DNA of 64,000 bases from Oceanirhabdus seepicola (GTDB lineage Bacteria; Bacillota; Clostridia; Clostridiales; Clostridiaceae): NCBI RefSeq assembly GCF_023684385.1, contig NZ_JAGSOJ010000001.1:1077146-1141145 (forward strand), given 5' to 3'. This document shows, piece after piece, positions 16,720 through 25,494 of this stretch. The translations under genes and the position numbers were made by a program. Below the pieces are notes generated by a model that worked only from the letters and a program-made list of their open reading frames with translations, was not told the origin of the DNA and ran no database searches. How positions within the stretch are numbered: position 1 is the first letter of the stretch; every line of letters begins with the position of its first letter.

Positions 16720-16804
16720 ATAAAAAGCCTCCATTTTTATTCCATAATTTGTATGAATCATTAATATTAAATTCAATAAATACTTTAAATATCCTTTAAG
16801 ATTT

Positions 16805-16895
16805 ATAACTCTCTTTTTTAAGATAATGTTGAAAAAACATCTCGCTTGTCCAGTTGAACAAATGATTTTCAACATCTTTTTAAAAAAGAGAGCTA
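16805..16895. repeat. Interspersed hairpin repeat, copy A
   Basis: Left arm TAACTCTCTTTTTTAA.. and right arm ..TTAAAAAAGAGAGCTA pair over about 30 nt, with a shared inner block ATGTTGAAAA/TTTTCAACAT. The loop contains CTTGTCCA. Nearly the same element occurs at 29617-29703 and, decayed, at 19075-19158. Here it lies directly after the stop of the acetyltransferase gene at 16922 (minus strand) and can serve as its terminator. Confidence 0.85.
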
Positions 16896-16921
16896 TTATT
16901 TAATAATTTTATTATATATAA

Positions 16922-17443
16922 TTACCTATTTACTGTTTTTATGCATTCCCAGTAAATTAAATTCTCATCTCGATTAATTTCTTTCATACCCACCTTTTCT
17001 AATATTCGTATAGATGGTATGTTATTAATCAAACAATCAGCTTTAATAACTCTAACACTATCTTGAGTACTTACCCAATCCATAATAGCTCTTAGTGCTT
17101 CAAAACCTATCCCCTTTCCTCTTTCCTTCTCAATTAAACCATAACCTATTTCAACTTCTCCTTTTTCATTAGGTTTTCCGTGAAATCCTATATCCCCAAC
17201 AACTGTCATATTATCTTTTTTTACAATGATCCAAAATTCAAATCCACTTGGAATCTTATTTTTTCCTAATGACTTATTTATAATAGGCAAGATATCTTTT
17301 GTATCCGCTGTAGGCCATTGTTCATGTACTTTCATTCCAAGTTTTTCAATTTCTTGACTACTTCCATCTAATAAAGATTGAGTGATTTCTAATGTTACTG
17401 GCACTAATATTAATCTCTCTGTAATTATGTTTTTTAAATTCAC
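16922..17443 (-). CDS. GNAT acetyltransferase, RimJ/RimL type
   Basis: 173 residues with the RimL-like opening 'ITERLILVPVT' and acetyl-CoA loop 'EKERGKGIGFEALRAIMDW', then 'NNIPSIRILEKVGM'. Start is GTG with AGGTGG at 7 nt. RimJ/L relatives acetylate protein N-termini or small amines; the target here is unknown. It is the last gene of a leftward trio with a second acetyltransferase and an APH-like kinase. Confidence 0.82.
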   Translation of the reverse strand: MNLKNIITERLILVPVTLEITQSLLDGSSQEIEKLGMKVHEQWPTADTKDILPIINKSLGKNKIPSGFEFWIIVKKDNMTVVGDIGFHGKPNEKGEVEIGYGLIEKERGKGIGFEALRAIMDWVSTQDSVRVIKADCLINNIPSIRILEKVGMKEINRDENLIYWECIKTVNR

Positions 17444-17475
17444 TCTATTTCCACCTTTAAAATTATTATATTTTA

Positions 17476-17946
17476 CTAGTAATCTCTCTCACAAAACAAG
17501 CATCCACCTTCCTCACTATACCCATTCTTAGCATATGCTCTTCTTCCTGATAGATTATCTTCACTAGTATATAATCTTACTCTCCATGCGCCTAAACGTT
17601 TACCTTCATTATATACCTCATCAAGTAATGCCTGAGCAATATTTTTTCCTCTATAATCCTCATGTACCCATAGCTCGTCAACAAAAAATACTCCTAATCT
17701 TTTATCTGGCTTTGGTATGAAACTTGCTCCTATGTATCCAACATATTCTCCATCTAACTCAGCACCGAATAAAAGAAAGTGATCATTTTTGAAGATATCA
17801 TGCTCATAAAAAAACTCCAATACTTTTTTGATTTCTTCCTCTGATTTTTCCTCTTTCACCCCTGTGCCTCTCCACTGAAGCACCTCTGAAAATTTTCTGT
17901 AATTCTCCTCATTGATTCTTTTAATTACTAATTGTTCTTTTCCCAT
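17476..17946 (-). CDS. GNAT-family N-acetyltransferase
   Basis: 156 residues with GNAT motif A 'DELWVHEDYRGKNIAQALLDEVYNEGKRLG' and motif B 'EDNLSGRRAYAKNGYSEEGG'. The gene overlaps the end of the upstream phosphotransferase by 19 nt, so translation is probably coupled. The pairing of an acetyltransferase and a phosphotransferase recalls aminoglycoside-type resistance operons, but no drug specificity can be read from the sequence. Confidence 0.82.
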   Translation of the reverse strand: MGKEQLVIKRINEENYRKFSEVLQWRGTGVKEEKSEEEIKKVLEFFYEHDIFKNDHFLLFGAELDGEYVGYIGASFIPKPDKRLGVFFVDELWVHEDYRGKNIAQALLDEVYNEGKRLGAWRVRLYTSEDNLSGRRAYAKNGYSEEGGCLFCERDY

Positions 17947-18986
17947 AAAAATCTATTCTCCAATCTATCAATTATTTTATCTTTAAAGTTCTCAACCTTC
18001 TCCATGAGCTGTTGATCTTTTTCTCTATTCATACACATGATACATAATTTTCTCAAATGCTGCTTAACATGTTCGATCCTTATTCCAATATCTATTTCTT
18101 CTAAGGAATCTTGTGAATCATAATATTCAATAAACTTCATAGCAAAATCTCTATTTTCAATATAGTAACTTGTCCTTGCTATTTCATATACCCACCAGTT
18201 GGCTCTACATTCATCCCAATCTATTATTCTAGGCTCATCATCTTTATATATGATATTTGAGGGGAACATGTCCCCATATATGAGTACACTCTCCTTCGCT
18301 CCTATCTTTCTTCCTAAATCACTTACTTTTTCTAAAACATATCTCAAGAAATCACCATCTAGGATTTCATGTTCTACTAGATCACTAAGCACTATTCCCT
18401 CATCTTTAACATTACCAAATGACCAACGTATAACTTCATCTATATTATCATAATACTCATGAATATTATCAAACTTAACAAGACCTTTAATATCTCCAAA
18501 GTGATCAATCTTTATTGAGTGTATCTTCTTTAAAACATGTGCATAATCTCTAAGCCACGGAATATCTTCATCCTCTCCAAGACTTTGCCCCTCTTCAATG
18601 TAAAAATCACTGTTTGAAACTCTCACTTCCCCATCAATCCATTCCTGCACTATAAATCCATATGGTGCTATAAGACTGCTTGTATCATAATGAACCATAT
18701 TATAATACGGAAATCCGTTGGACTTTAACAGTTCATAACATGTACTCAATGTACCCACATCTGGATAACCAGCCTTTGACATTATCTTAAGAAATAATCT
18801 AATATTTCTCTCTCCACTATGTTCATACCCTTCCAGAAGATAATTGAGATTTTGCCCATCTTCAATCTCTTTTATATTTTTAATTTCAATTCTATATTCA
18901 TTCTTTAATAATTCACTAATTTTCTTATGAATTTTTTTCATCTCATCCCCTGTGGGATTTATGAATTCTTTAGTTTGAAAAATCAC
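17928..18986 (-). CDS. Aminoglycoside-phosphotransferase-fold kinase
   Basis: 352 residues with the APH kinase signature: 'LIYGDMFPSNIIY' (catalytic loop with YGD in place of HGD) and 'RIIDWDECRANWWVYEIART' (metal-binding D). It should phosphorylate a small molecule with ATP in the cytoplasm. I choose GTG 18986 as start because AGGGGTG lies 6 nt before it; the ATG at 19010 has no clear ribosome site. First gene of a trio with two acetyltransferases. A decayed hairpin repeat lies upstream. Confidence 0.8.
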   Translation of the reverse strand: MIFQTKEFINPTGDEMKKIHKKISELLKNEYRIEIKNIKEIEDGQNLNYLLEGYEHSGERNIRLFLKIMSKAGYPDVGTLSTCYELLKSNGFPYYNMVHYDTSSLIAPYGFIVQEWIDGEVRVSNSDFYIEEGQSLGEDEDIPWLRDYAHVLKKIHSIKIDHFGDIKGLVKFDNIHEYYDNIDEVIRWSFGNVKDEGIVLSDLVEHEILDGDFLRYVLEKVSDLGRKIGAKESVLIYGDMFPSNIIYKDDEPRIIDWDECRANWWVYEIARTSYYIENRDFAMKFIEYYDSQDSLEEIDIGIRIEHVKQHLRKLCIMCMNREKDQQLMEKVENFKDKIIDRLENRFLWEKNN

Positions 18987-19074
18987 ATTTATCACCCCTG
19001 TCAATTTCATTTTCTCATATGTACTACTTAATTAATAGGTAGAGTATAATTATAGCTATTCTTTACACAAACAA

Positions 19075-19158
19075 TAACTCTCTTTTTTAAGATAATGTTG
19101 AAAGAAATATTACTTTTACACCATATTTGAAACCTCCTAAAACGTATTAGAGAGTTAT
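19075..19158. repeat. Interspersed hairpin repeat, copy B (decayed)
   Basis: The left arm TAACTCTCTTTTTTAAGATAA.. matches copy A almost exactly, but the right arm has lost most of its pairing and keeps only ..AGAGAGTTAT. It lies upstream of the phosphotransferase gene. Confidence 0.7.
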
Positions 19159-19241
19159 GTGTTCATTATTTGATGATTTGAATTCATAACCAAAAACTGT
19201 TAAAATAATTTATAAATAATGGGCATATGGGGGGTGTTATT

Positions 19242-19292
19242 ATGAAGGAATTTAATATTACTGATAGACGCGAAACTGTATCTAAGCTCTAA
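19242..19292 (+). CDS. Possible 16-residue leader peptide
   Basis: ATG with GGGGGGTG at 7 nt spacing encodes MKEFNITDRRETVSKL and a TAA. The stop overlaps the first base pairs of the following RNA structure. It may be a leader peptide for the CD3324 gene or the start of an older gene cut by insertion of the structured element. Function unknown. Confidence 0.35.
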   Translation: MKEFNITDRRETVSKL

Positions 19293-19481
19293 GTAAAGAC
19301 TACTAATAATAGATGGCTATACTTTATTTAGAGCTATTTATCACTACAGATATCTCAGCTCAGTAATTAAGATATGCATAGGTTTAAGATGTTCTAAACT
19401 TTTGAACATGCATTCCTTAACTTTGGGGTAAAATATCTATAATAGCTAAAAGAGGTTAAATACATTTAGTAGTCTTTGCTT
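19291..19481 (+). ncRNA. Rod-like structured RNA candidate
   Basis: The ends pair over 16 nt (19291-19306 with 19466-19481, one G-U). Inside, AGCTATT-TAT..AGATAT (19332-19353) pairs with ATATCTATAATAGCT (19433-19447). AGTAATTAAG-ATGCAT (19362-19379) pairs with ATGCAT-CTTAACTT (408-424 of the same kilobase). GTTC/GAAC closes the tip. This gives one long interrupted rod of 191 nt ending about 24 nt before the ribosome site of the CD3324 gene. It could be a 5' leader, a 6S-like RNA or a small mobile palindrome. It matches no riboswitch that I recognise. Confidence 0.5.
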
Positions 19482-19519
19482 CAAGTAATTATTAAGATAT
19501 TACTAGGAGGAGCAGAGCA

Positions 19520-19798
19520 ATGCAGCATATTAAGGCAAAGAATGTATTACCAAAGGAAATAATAGATTTAATTCAAGAATATATAGATGGTGAATATATA
19601 TATATTCCTAGGAAAGAAGGAAACGAAAAGTCTTGGGGACAGAAAAAAGGTACAAGACATAACCTGAAGAGTAGGAATATAGAGATCTTAAATAAACATA
19701 ATAATGGAGTTTCAGTTAGAGAATTAGCTAAGCAATATCATCTTGCTGAAAAGAGCATAAGTAGAATCATTAGACAAGAAAAAAAATTATGTGCTTAG
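19520..19798 (+). CDS. CD3324-family HTH protein
   Basis: 92 residues. The opening 'KNVLPKEIIDLIQEYIDGEYIYIPRKEGN' and 'WGQKKGTRHNLKSRNIEI' match the CD3324 family found in Clostridia, followed by a helix-turn-helix 'NGVSVRELAKQYHLAEKSISRIIRQEKK'. A DNA-binding role is therefore likely. AGGAGGAG lies 8 nt before the ATG. A long structured leader precedes the gene and a terminator follows. Confidence 0.85.
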   Translation: MQHIKAKNVLPKEIIDLIQEYIDGEYIYIPRKEGNEKSWGQKKGTRHNLKSRNIEILNKHNNGVSVRELAKQYHLAEKSISRIIRQEKKLCA

Positions 19799-19808
19799 AC
19801 ATATATAC

Positions 19809-19853
19809 GGCATGTTATCAATTAGTTATTGGTAGCATGCCTTCTTTATTTTC
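19809..19853 (+). terminator. Terminator after the CD3324 gene
   Basis: GGCATG and the following bases pair with ..GCATGCC in a 16-bp stem with few mismatches, then a T-rich tract. Confidence 0.75.
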
Positions 19854-19926
19854 TGGAACATCTTTGATTCGGGTTCATTTGAGAGGTTTAATGTTAGTAA
19901 CTTGGAATGGTACCATATAATAAATA

Positions 19927-20175
19927 GATATAAATAAAGAAGAGTATTCACAGGCAATCGATTTAAAGATTTATTCTTTTGATGAAAAAGGTGATTCTGA
20001 AAATGGTATTGAATTAAATTATCTATTTGTTAATGAACAGTATAGAGGAAAAGGTATATCCCTAAAGCTACTTAGTAAGCTCTTGAGTGAGTTTGAGTCT
20101 AAAGATTTTAAGGAACTTGTTATTTACAACTACAATGTTTCCCCTTCAAATCAATATTATCGTAAACTTGGGGGA
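19927..20175 (+). pseudogene. Deleted copy of the acetyltransferase at 28144
   Basis: The frame reads ..NKEEYSQAIDLKIYSF, then jumps to SENGIELNYLFVN and runs to SPSNQYYRKLGG. This is the same as the intact gene at 28144-28686 but with about 62 central residues missing, no start codon and no C-terminus. Upstream bases 19853-19890 match the region upstream of the kinase gene at 26276. The copy therefore arose by duplication of the 26-28 kb block and collapsed by deletion. Confidence 0.88.
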
Positions 20176-20185
20176 AATTCTTTCC

Positions 20186-20758
20186 TCAAAGGACATTATT
20201 TTCATTATATTCGTCCTTAGTCAGAGCATAATAGAGTTCCCCATCATACCCACTATAATTAGGGTCATCAACGTTAAGAATATTTTTAAACTTCATTCCC
20301 AATTTCTCAATCACTTTTTTTGAAGCTATATTATCAGATTTTACTACTGCAATAATTCGCTTTAGTCCTATTATGTCAAATCCATAATGAAGCATTGCCA
20401 TAGCTGCTTCAGTTGCTAATCCTTGTCCCCAATATTCACTGGATAAGCCATAAAATAATTCTACATCTTCTGGTTTACAATCAAGCGAACCTAACCCACA
20501 CCAACCTATTACCTTATTCTTCTTTTTGTCCACTACTGAAACCCCAAACTTATCTATATTATCTGGTGTATTATTTTCATAACAATCTTCAACCATCCAT
20601 TCTATTAAATCTTTTACCCATTGGAATGACATAACTCCTTCTGGTATATATGACATAACTTTTTCGTCACTATATACTTTATATAAATCATCAATATCCT
20701 CCATACAATATGGTTTAAGAATTAAACGTTCAGTTTCAATATAAATATCTTTAAACAT
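20186..20758 (-). CDS. GNAT acetyltransferase, RimJ/RimL type
   Basis: 190 residues: 'ETERLILKPYCMEDIDDLYKVY' opening, acetyl-CoA loop 'SSEYWGQGLATEAAMAML' and 'SDNIASKKVIEKLGMKF'. The strand 'VIGWCGLGSL' matches family beta 4. The ATG has GGGGGGAG upstream. It is convergent with the pseudogene on the left and stands alone. Target unknown. Confidence 0.82.
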   Translation of the reverse strand: MFKDIYIETERLILKPYCMEDIDDLYKVYSDEKVMSYIPEGVMSFQWVKDLIEWMVEDCYENNTPDNIDKFGVSVVDKKKNKVIGWCGLGSLDCKPEDVELFYGLSSEYWGQGLATEAAMAMLHYGFDIIGLKRIIAVVKSDNIASKKVIEKLGMKFKNILNVDDPNYSGYDGELYYALTKDEYNENNVL

Positions 20759-21060
20759 GCTATAATCTCCCCCCTCATATAACCAACTACTATTTTATTT
20801 TTTTCTGAAGACATCTTCTAAAAACTCTATTCAAATGATATCATCAGATACATCAGTACATCAACCTACAACATTTTTCTGAACTAAAAATGCACCATTG
20901 AGATTTAAACAAATTCAAAATATTTTTGCTGATAATTAAGTTTAAAGATGTTTAATTATTTTAGTCACCCAAAGTTAATTATTGCAATTTCTTGAAATAA
21001 CATCTAACATACTATAGAATAGATATTATAGTAAAATTATACCAGAAAGGCTGGTGCATC
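20759..21060 (+). promoter_or_regulatory. Intergenic region with trkA promoter
   Basis: The 302-nt gap holds a good sigma-A promoter: TTGAAA at 20992-20997, 17 nt, TAGAAT at 21015-21020, 40 nt before trkA. I see no ORF with a ribosome site and no convincing riboswitch in the rest, which is plain AT-rich DNA. Confidence 0.65.
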
Positions 21061-22416
21061 ATGAAAGTAATGATTATTGGAGCAGGAAAACTTGGTACAA
21101 AACTCGCAACCGCAATGCTTAACGGTGAAATTCGCGTTACCATAATGGACAACAACCCCATTATTCTTGATAGACTTAAGGATCATTTGGATGTATTAAC
21201 GATAAATGCTAACGGAGCAAGAAAAGAAGTTCTTGAAGAACTAAATATTTCTTCTTATGATTTAATCATCTCTGTGACAAGTAGCGATGAAACCAATGTA
21301 CTTATAAGCTCTATGGCTAAAAGCCTTGGATGCACTAGCAGCATTGCTCGAATTAGAAATCCAGAGTATGCAAATCAACTTGATTTTATGAAAAATGTAT
21401 ATAATATCGACCATGTAATTAATCCAGAACTAGCAACTTCAAATGCGATTTTAAGATATTTAATGGAGAGCTATACATTCTCCTTTGGCGATTATGCCTC
21501 GGGAAAAGTTTCTTTAGTGAACTTTAACATTAAAAATCTATCTGATTTTGTAAATAAAAAGATAAGTGAGTTAAACTGTATTGATGACTTATTAATAGTT
21601 GCTATCTCAAGAAACGGTGATATTATTATCCCTCACGGAGGAACTATTTTAGAGGAAAATGATTTTATCTATGTCATTGGTCAAAGAGATAAAATTAAAA
21701 TTATTGCTAAAATTCTAAAAGAATCCATTGATAAAAAAACAATTAAAAAAGCAATGATCCTGGGCGGTGGAAAAATCGGTTACTACTTAGCAGACAGTCT
21801 TTCTCAAAAAGGCATAAATGTTAAAATTGTTGAATCTGATATTAATCGTTGCAAAGCCTTAGCAGATAAACTTAATGATAATGTCTTAGTTATTCATGGG
21901 GATGGCACTGATATTAATCTTTTAGAGGAAGAAGATCTCGCTGAAATGGATGCCTTCATTGGCGCAACAGGATATGATGAAGAAAATCTCTTTATGTCTT
22001 TAAGAGCAAAGCAATTAAACGTTGGTAAAGTTATTGCTAAAATCTCAAGACAAAGTTATGTTCACATTATTGAGAAATTAGGAATTGATTTGGCTATTAA
22101 CCCTGTAAACATTACAGCCAGTGAAATACTGAAGTACATTAGAGGTGGTAGAGTTGTTTCAGTGTCATTACTCCTTGATGGACAAGCTGAAGTTACTGAA
22201 ATTATTGCATCTAATAATTTACAAGTTTTAAATAAACCTATTAAAAATCTTAATCTTCCTAAAGGGATCATCATTGGTGCTATTGTTCACAATGATGAGG
22301 TAATTATTCCGAAAGGTAATTCAAAAATACAAGCAGGGGATCGTATCGTCGTTTTTTCACTTTTAGCAGAAGTGCCAACTTTAGAAACTTTCTTTCGCTT
22401 AAAGGACGGACGTTAG
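21061..22416 (+). CDS. trkA: Trk potassium uptake regulator TrkA
   Basis: 451 residues with two tandem RCK units: NAD-binding GAGKLG (about 7-12) with its TrkA_C domain, then GGGKIG (about 233-238) with a second TrkA_C. The protein binds NAD(H)/ATP on the cytoplasmic face and gates the TrkH channel. It is followed directly by trkH with no gap. Length matches the family. Confidence 0.95.
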   Translation: MKVMIIGAGKLGTKLATAMLNGEIRVTIMDNNPIILDRLKDHLDVLTINANGARKEVLEELNISSYDLIISVTSSDETNVLISSMAKSLGCTSSIARIRNPEYANQLDFMKNVYNIDHVINPELATSNAILRYLMESYTFSFGDYASGKVSLVNFNIKNLSDFVNKKISELNCIDDLLIVAISRNGDIIIPHGGTILEENDFIYVIGQRDKIKIIAKILKESIDKKTIKKAMILGGGKIGYYLADSLSQKGINVKIVESDINRCKALADKLNDNVLVIHGDGTDINLLEEEDLAEMDAFIGATGYDEENLFMSLRAKQLNVGKVIAKISRQSYVHIIEKLGIDLAINPVNITASEILKYIRGGRVVSVSLLLDGQAEVTEIIASNNLQVLNKPIKNLNLPKGIIIGAIVHNDEVIIPKGNSKIQAGDRIVVFSLLAEVPTLETFFRLKDGR

Positions 22417-23865
22417 ATGAACTATAAAATGATTTTTAAAGTGCTAGGATATCTCTTACTCATTATTGCCTTTGGAATGATTGCACCTTTAATCATTTCA
22501 GCTGCAAACAACCAAAATGATTTGATTCCTTTTGCCATCAGCATTTCCTTAACCACTTTAACTGGTTTTATTTTGACTAAAATACCGATTACTAAAAAGA
22601 AAATAAAAGCGAAGGAAGGTCTTGCTATCGTAACCTTCGGATGGATTTTCGCATCCCTCTTCGGAGCTCTTCCTTTTTACTTGTCAGGTAGCATACCATC
22701 ATATGTAGACGCTTTCTTTGAAACGGTGTCTGGGTTTACAACTACTGGAGCAACTATCATTACTGATATTGAAATACTTCCTATGGGAATACTATTTTGG
22801 CGTTCCTTTACTCACTGGATTGGTGGAATGGGAATTTTAGTTGTTGCTGTGGCTATACTACCTATGATGGGAGCAGGAGGATTTCATGTGTTTAAGGCAG
22901 AAAGTCCAGGTCCTATTGCTGATAAAATCGTACCAAGAATTAAAGATACTGCAAAAATTTTATATGTCTCTTATATCATAATATCATTAGCAGAATTTAT
23001 TCTATTACTCCTTGGTGGAATGTCTCCGTTTGAATCCGCTGTTCATACTTTCGGAACCCTAGGTACAGGTGGCTTTTCTACAAGAAATTCCAGCATTGGC
23101 GCCTTTAATAGTTCCTATATATTCATTGTCATATCTATTTTTATGATTATGTCCGGGGCTAATTTTTCACTCTACTATGATCTTTATAAAGGAAAGTGGA
23201 GAGATGTTATCAAAAACAGTGAATTAAAACTCTATCTAAGTATTATTTCAATAAGTGTTATAGCTATTACTCTAAATATGAATACACATCTATATCATAA
23301 TTTATTTGAATCTTTTAAACACTCCTTATTTCAAGTGAGTTCAATAATTACAACCACAGGCTATACAACCTTTGACTATGAACAGTGGACAACTTTTTCA
23401 AAAGGAATCCTCTTTATGCTTATGTTTGTAGGAGGAAGTGCCGGTTCAACAGGTGGTTCAATAAAAGTAATAAGAATTCTTGCTTTAATAAAACTCATAA
23501 AAAGAGAATTAACTAAAATTCTTCATCCTAGAGCAATAGTATCTGTAAAATTTGGTGACAAACCTGTATCAGAAGGCACTTTACTTAATATTTCTAGTTT
23601 CTTTATGTTATATATGATGATATTCATTTTGGGTTCTATCGTCATATCATTAGAAGGAATAGGATTTATGGGCGCGACAAGTGCAGTTGCTGCAACTCTC
23701 GGTAATATTGGCCCTGGTTTTGGCTTTGTTGGACCAACTCATACCTACGCTGACTTTTCAGCTTTTAGTAAACTGTTACTCTCCTTCTTTATGCTATTAG
23801 GAAGGCTTGAGCTTTTTACTGTAATTGCGTTGTTAACACCAAAGTTTTGGCGAACTGAATTATAA
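22417..23865 (+). CDS. trkH: Trk potassium uptake channel TrkH
   Basis: 482 residues and four pore loops with the selectivity glycines: TVSGFTTTGA, TFGTLGTGGFSTR, SIITTTGYTTFD and AATLGNIGPGFG. About ten membrane helices. It carries K+ across the membrane and is gated by TrkA. The ATG starts on the base after the trkA stop codon, so the pair is one translational unit. Confidence 0.95.
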   Translation: MNYKMIFKVLGYLLLIIAFGMIAPLIISAANNQNDLIPFAISISLTTLTGFILTKIPITKKKIKAKEGLAIVTFGWIFASLFGALPFYLSGSIPSYVDAFFETVSGFTTTGATIITDIEILPMGILFWRSFTHWIGGMGILVVAVAILPMMGAGGFHVFKAESPGPIADKIVPRIKDTAKILYVSYIIISLAEFILLLLGGMSPFESAVHTFGTLGTGGFSTRNSSIGAFNSSYIFIVISIFMIMSGANFSLYYDLYKGKWRDVIKNSELKLYLSIISISVIAITLNMNTHLYHNLFESFKHSLFQVSSIITTTGYTTFDYEQWTTFSKGILFMLMFVGGSAGSTGGSIKVIRILALIKLIKRELTKILHPRAIVSVKFGDKPVSEGTLLNISSFFMLYMMIFILGSIVISLEGIGFMGATSAVAATLGNIGPGFGFVGPTHTYADFSAFSKLLLSFFMLLGRLELFTVIALLTPKFWRTEL

Positions 23866-23873
23866 TTATAATG

Positions 23874-23913
23874 AGACTCCCCCCACTTGCTTACGCTCAA
23901 GTGGGGGGAGTCT
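23874..23913 (+). terminator. Strong terminator after trkAH
   Basis: A perfect 16-bp GC-rich stem (arms 23874-23889 and 23898-23913, core CTCCCCCCACTTG). It also faces the convergent gene at 23952. Confidence 0.85.
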
Positions 23914-23951
23914 TAGTATATTCTACTTCTTTCAAAAATATATTATATTTT

Positions 23952-24596
23952 TTATGATGCAATCACCGGTGTTGATGATTGAATTTTCCAAGTTCCGTTA
24001 TCATTGTTTACAGTAACATGAGTGGAAACTGCACCAACTCCTGAACGATATTTAGAACCATTAATGATTATTTTATTTTCTGATTCTATTTTAATATCAC
24101 TTATTGATAATAGAATTCCATCTAAATTACCATATTCGTCACCTAATCCTTTTGCTAATAACTCCTCCACGTTCCCTTCTATTACATCTACATTATATTT
24201 CTTAAGATTCTCTTTAATCTTTTCTTTGGTTTCATTATCAATGTTTGTATCAAAATTCACAGCAATATATTTCATATCATTGTTTAGTGCTACATCTAGT
24301 TCAATAAAATAATCTAAAACAACATTATATATGTCAGCTTCATTTGTTAGTGTTACTATAGCGTTTTTAGGTTCCACAGTAAATTCACATGCTAATTCAC
24401 CTTTAGGTTCTTCTGTAAGTTCCCATGCTAACTCAGCTTTAGATTCCTCAGTAAGTCCACTTGCTAATAAACCCTCTTGAACAGTAGCCTTAGTCTGCTT
24501 ATCACTTTGCTCTGAGGATGCATAAACACCAAAAGCTGTACCTCCTAAAAGAATTGTTCCTACTACAACTAATGTTATTAATTTTTTTCTAATCAT
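23952..24596 (-). CDS. Exported protein with 12-residue repeats, unknown
   Basis: 214 residues. An N-terminal signal or anchor (KKLITLVVVGTILLGGTAFGVYA, about 4-26) precedes a tandem repeat: LTEESKAELAWE, LTEEPKGELACE and a partial FTVEPK (about 48-77). A C-terminal alpha/beta domain (about 80-214) follows with a terminal 'NNDNGTWKIQSSTPVIAS' strand resembling SnoaL/NTF2-like or DUF4829-type lipocalin ends. I do not recognise it firmly. It lies downstream of an ECF sigma/anti-sigma pair and may be part of that regulon. Confidence 0.65.
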   Translation of the reverse strand: MIRKKLITLVVVGTILLGGTAFGVYASSEQSDKQTKATVQEGLLASGLTEESKAELAWELTEEPKGELACEFTVEPKNAIVTLTNEADIYNVVLDYFIELDVALNNDMKYIAVNFDTNIDNETKEKIKENLKKYNVDVIEGNVEELLAKGLGDEYGNLDGILLSISDIKIESENKIIINGSKYRSGVGAVSTHVTVNNDNGTWKIQSSTPVIAS

Positions 24597-24669
24597 ATCA
24601 TTTTTCCTCTTTTCTTATATATTAATTTTTGTAATAAACTAGAAAACATATCTTTCATCTTTTACTGAG

Positions 24670-25494
24670 TTACTGAAGTATAGAAACAAGCACATTTATA
24701 AATTCCTTTTGAGAAATATTATAACTTTCTATTTCATATCCGATTCCTTTGTACATAAAAGTTGCAACATACATGCTATCTAGTGAATGCCCAACATTTA
24801 CCTCTATACCATTTATATTTGACTTACTTTCACTTTCTGTTGCAATTAAAGCACAATTCTTTGGATAGCCACCTTTTGAAGTTGATATAGTTAGAACTTT
24901 ATTATTATCTTCTGAAAAATAGTTGAAGTAACCATTATCATAAGCCATCGTTCCATTTTTATTTTTTATTATCATCAAATTATCAACTGGTTGTTCTATT
25001 AATCCTGCTATCATATATGAAGGTCTTGGGTCTACTCCCAAATACTCAATATACTCCTTTTGCGTCAAAGAACGCTCTGTTGTAGTTTTAGGGTCAAAAT
25101 ACATAATACTATCCATAGGGGGTGTAGCTTCACCAAAATTCAGTATACCCTTTGAAAGTTCTACAACAGAAGAGTGTTCACCATCTTTCAGTGATGTAAT
25201 AATCTTAATTTTTTCTTTTACACTATCATTAGGAACACTTGCTATAGGATTTTCTTTAATATTATTTATCTGATTGAATATACTAGGTATAGCGGCTCCA
25301 AAGGCCACAACGAAACATGCTGCTACAAGTCCTTTTCTAACTTTCCAGTTAAATTTTTTCTTTTGTGGCTTCTTTAGCCCTACTTTTTCCATTTCAAGCT
25401 TATAAATTCGATTAAGTTTCTCTTCTGATAATTTAGGCATATCTATCTCCATTTCATCAAGTTTATTTAAAAATTTATCATCAATTTTTTTCAT
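24670..25494 (-). CDS. Membrane-bound anti-sigma factor (inferred)
   Basis: 274 residues: a cytoplasmic head (1-50) with the 'KLSEEKLNRIYKLEMEKVG' helix, one membrane helix (about 53-72, LVAACFVVAFGAAIPSIF) and a large extracellular domain ending 'YKGIGYEIESYNISQKEFINVLVSIL', as in DUF4367-type anti-sigma partners. The start codon overlaps the sigma gene's stop (ATGA), which is standard for sigma/anti-sigma pairs. It probably holds the sigma factor at the membrane until an envelope signal arrives. Confidence 0.8.
   Translation of the reverse strand: MKKIDDKFLNKLDEMEIDMPKLSEEKLNRIYKLEMEKVGLKKPQKKKFNWKVRKGLVAACFVVAFGAAIPSIFNQINNIKENPIASVPNDSVKEKIKIITSLKDGEHSSVVELSKGILNFGEATPPMDSIMYFDPKTTTERSLTQKEYIEYLGVDPRPSYMIAGLIEQPVDNLMIIKNKNGTMAYDNGYFNYFSEDNNKVLTISTSKGGYPKNCALIATESESKSNINGIEVNVGHSLDSMYVATFMYKGIGYEIESYNISQKEFINVLVSILQ

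Noticed and set aside
16720-16875. N-terminal extension of the P-loop kinase
   Set aside because: The extension lies partly within the hairpin repeat copy A and lacks a ribosome site. ATG 16719 has GGAGG.
19291-19481. T-box or known riboswitch before the CD3324 gene
   Set aside because: No T-box AGGGTGG motif, no anti-terminator and no T tract before the gene. The fold is one rod, unlike the usual aptamers.
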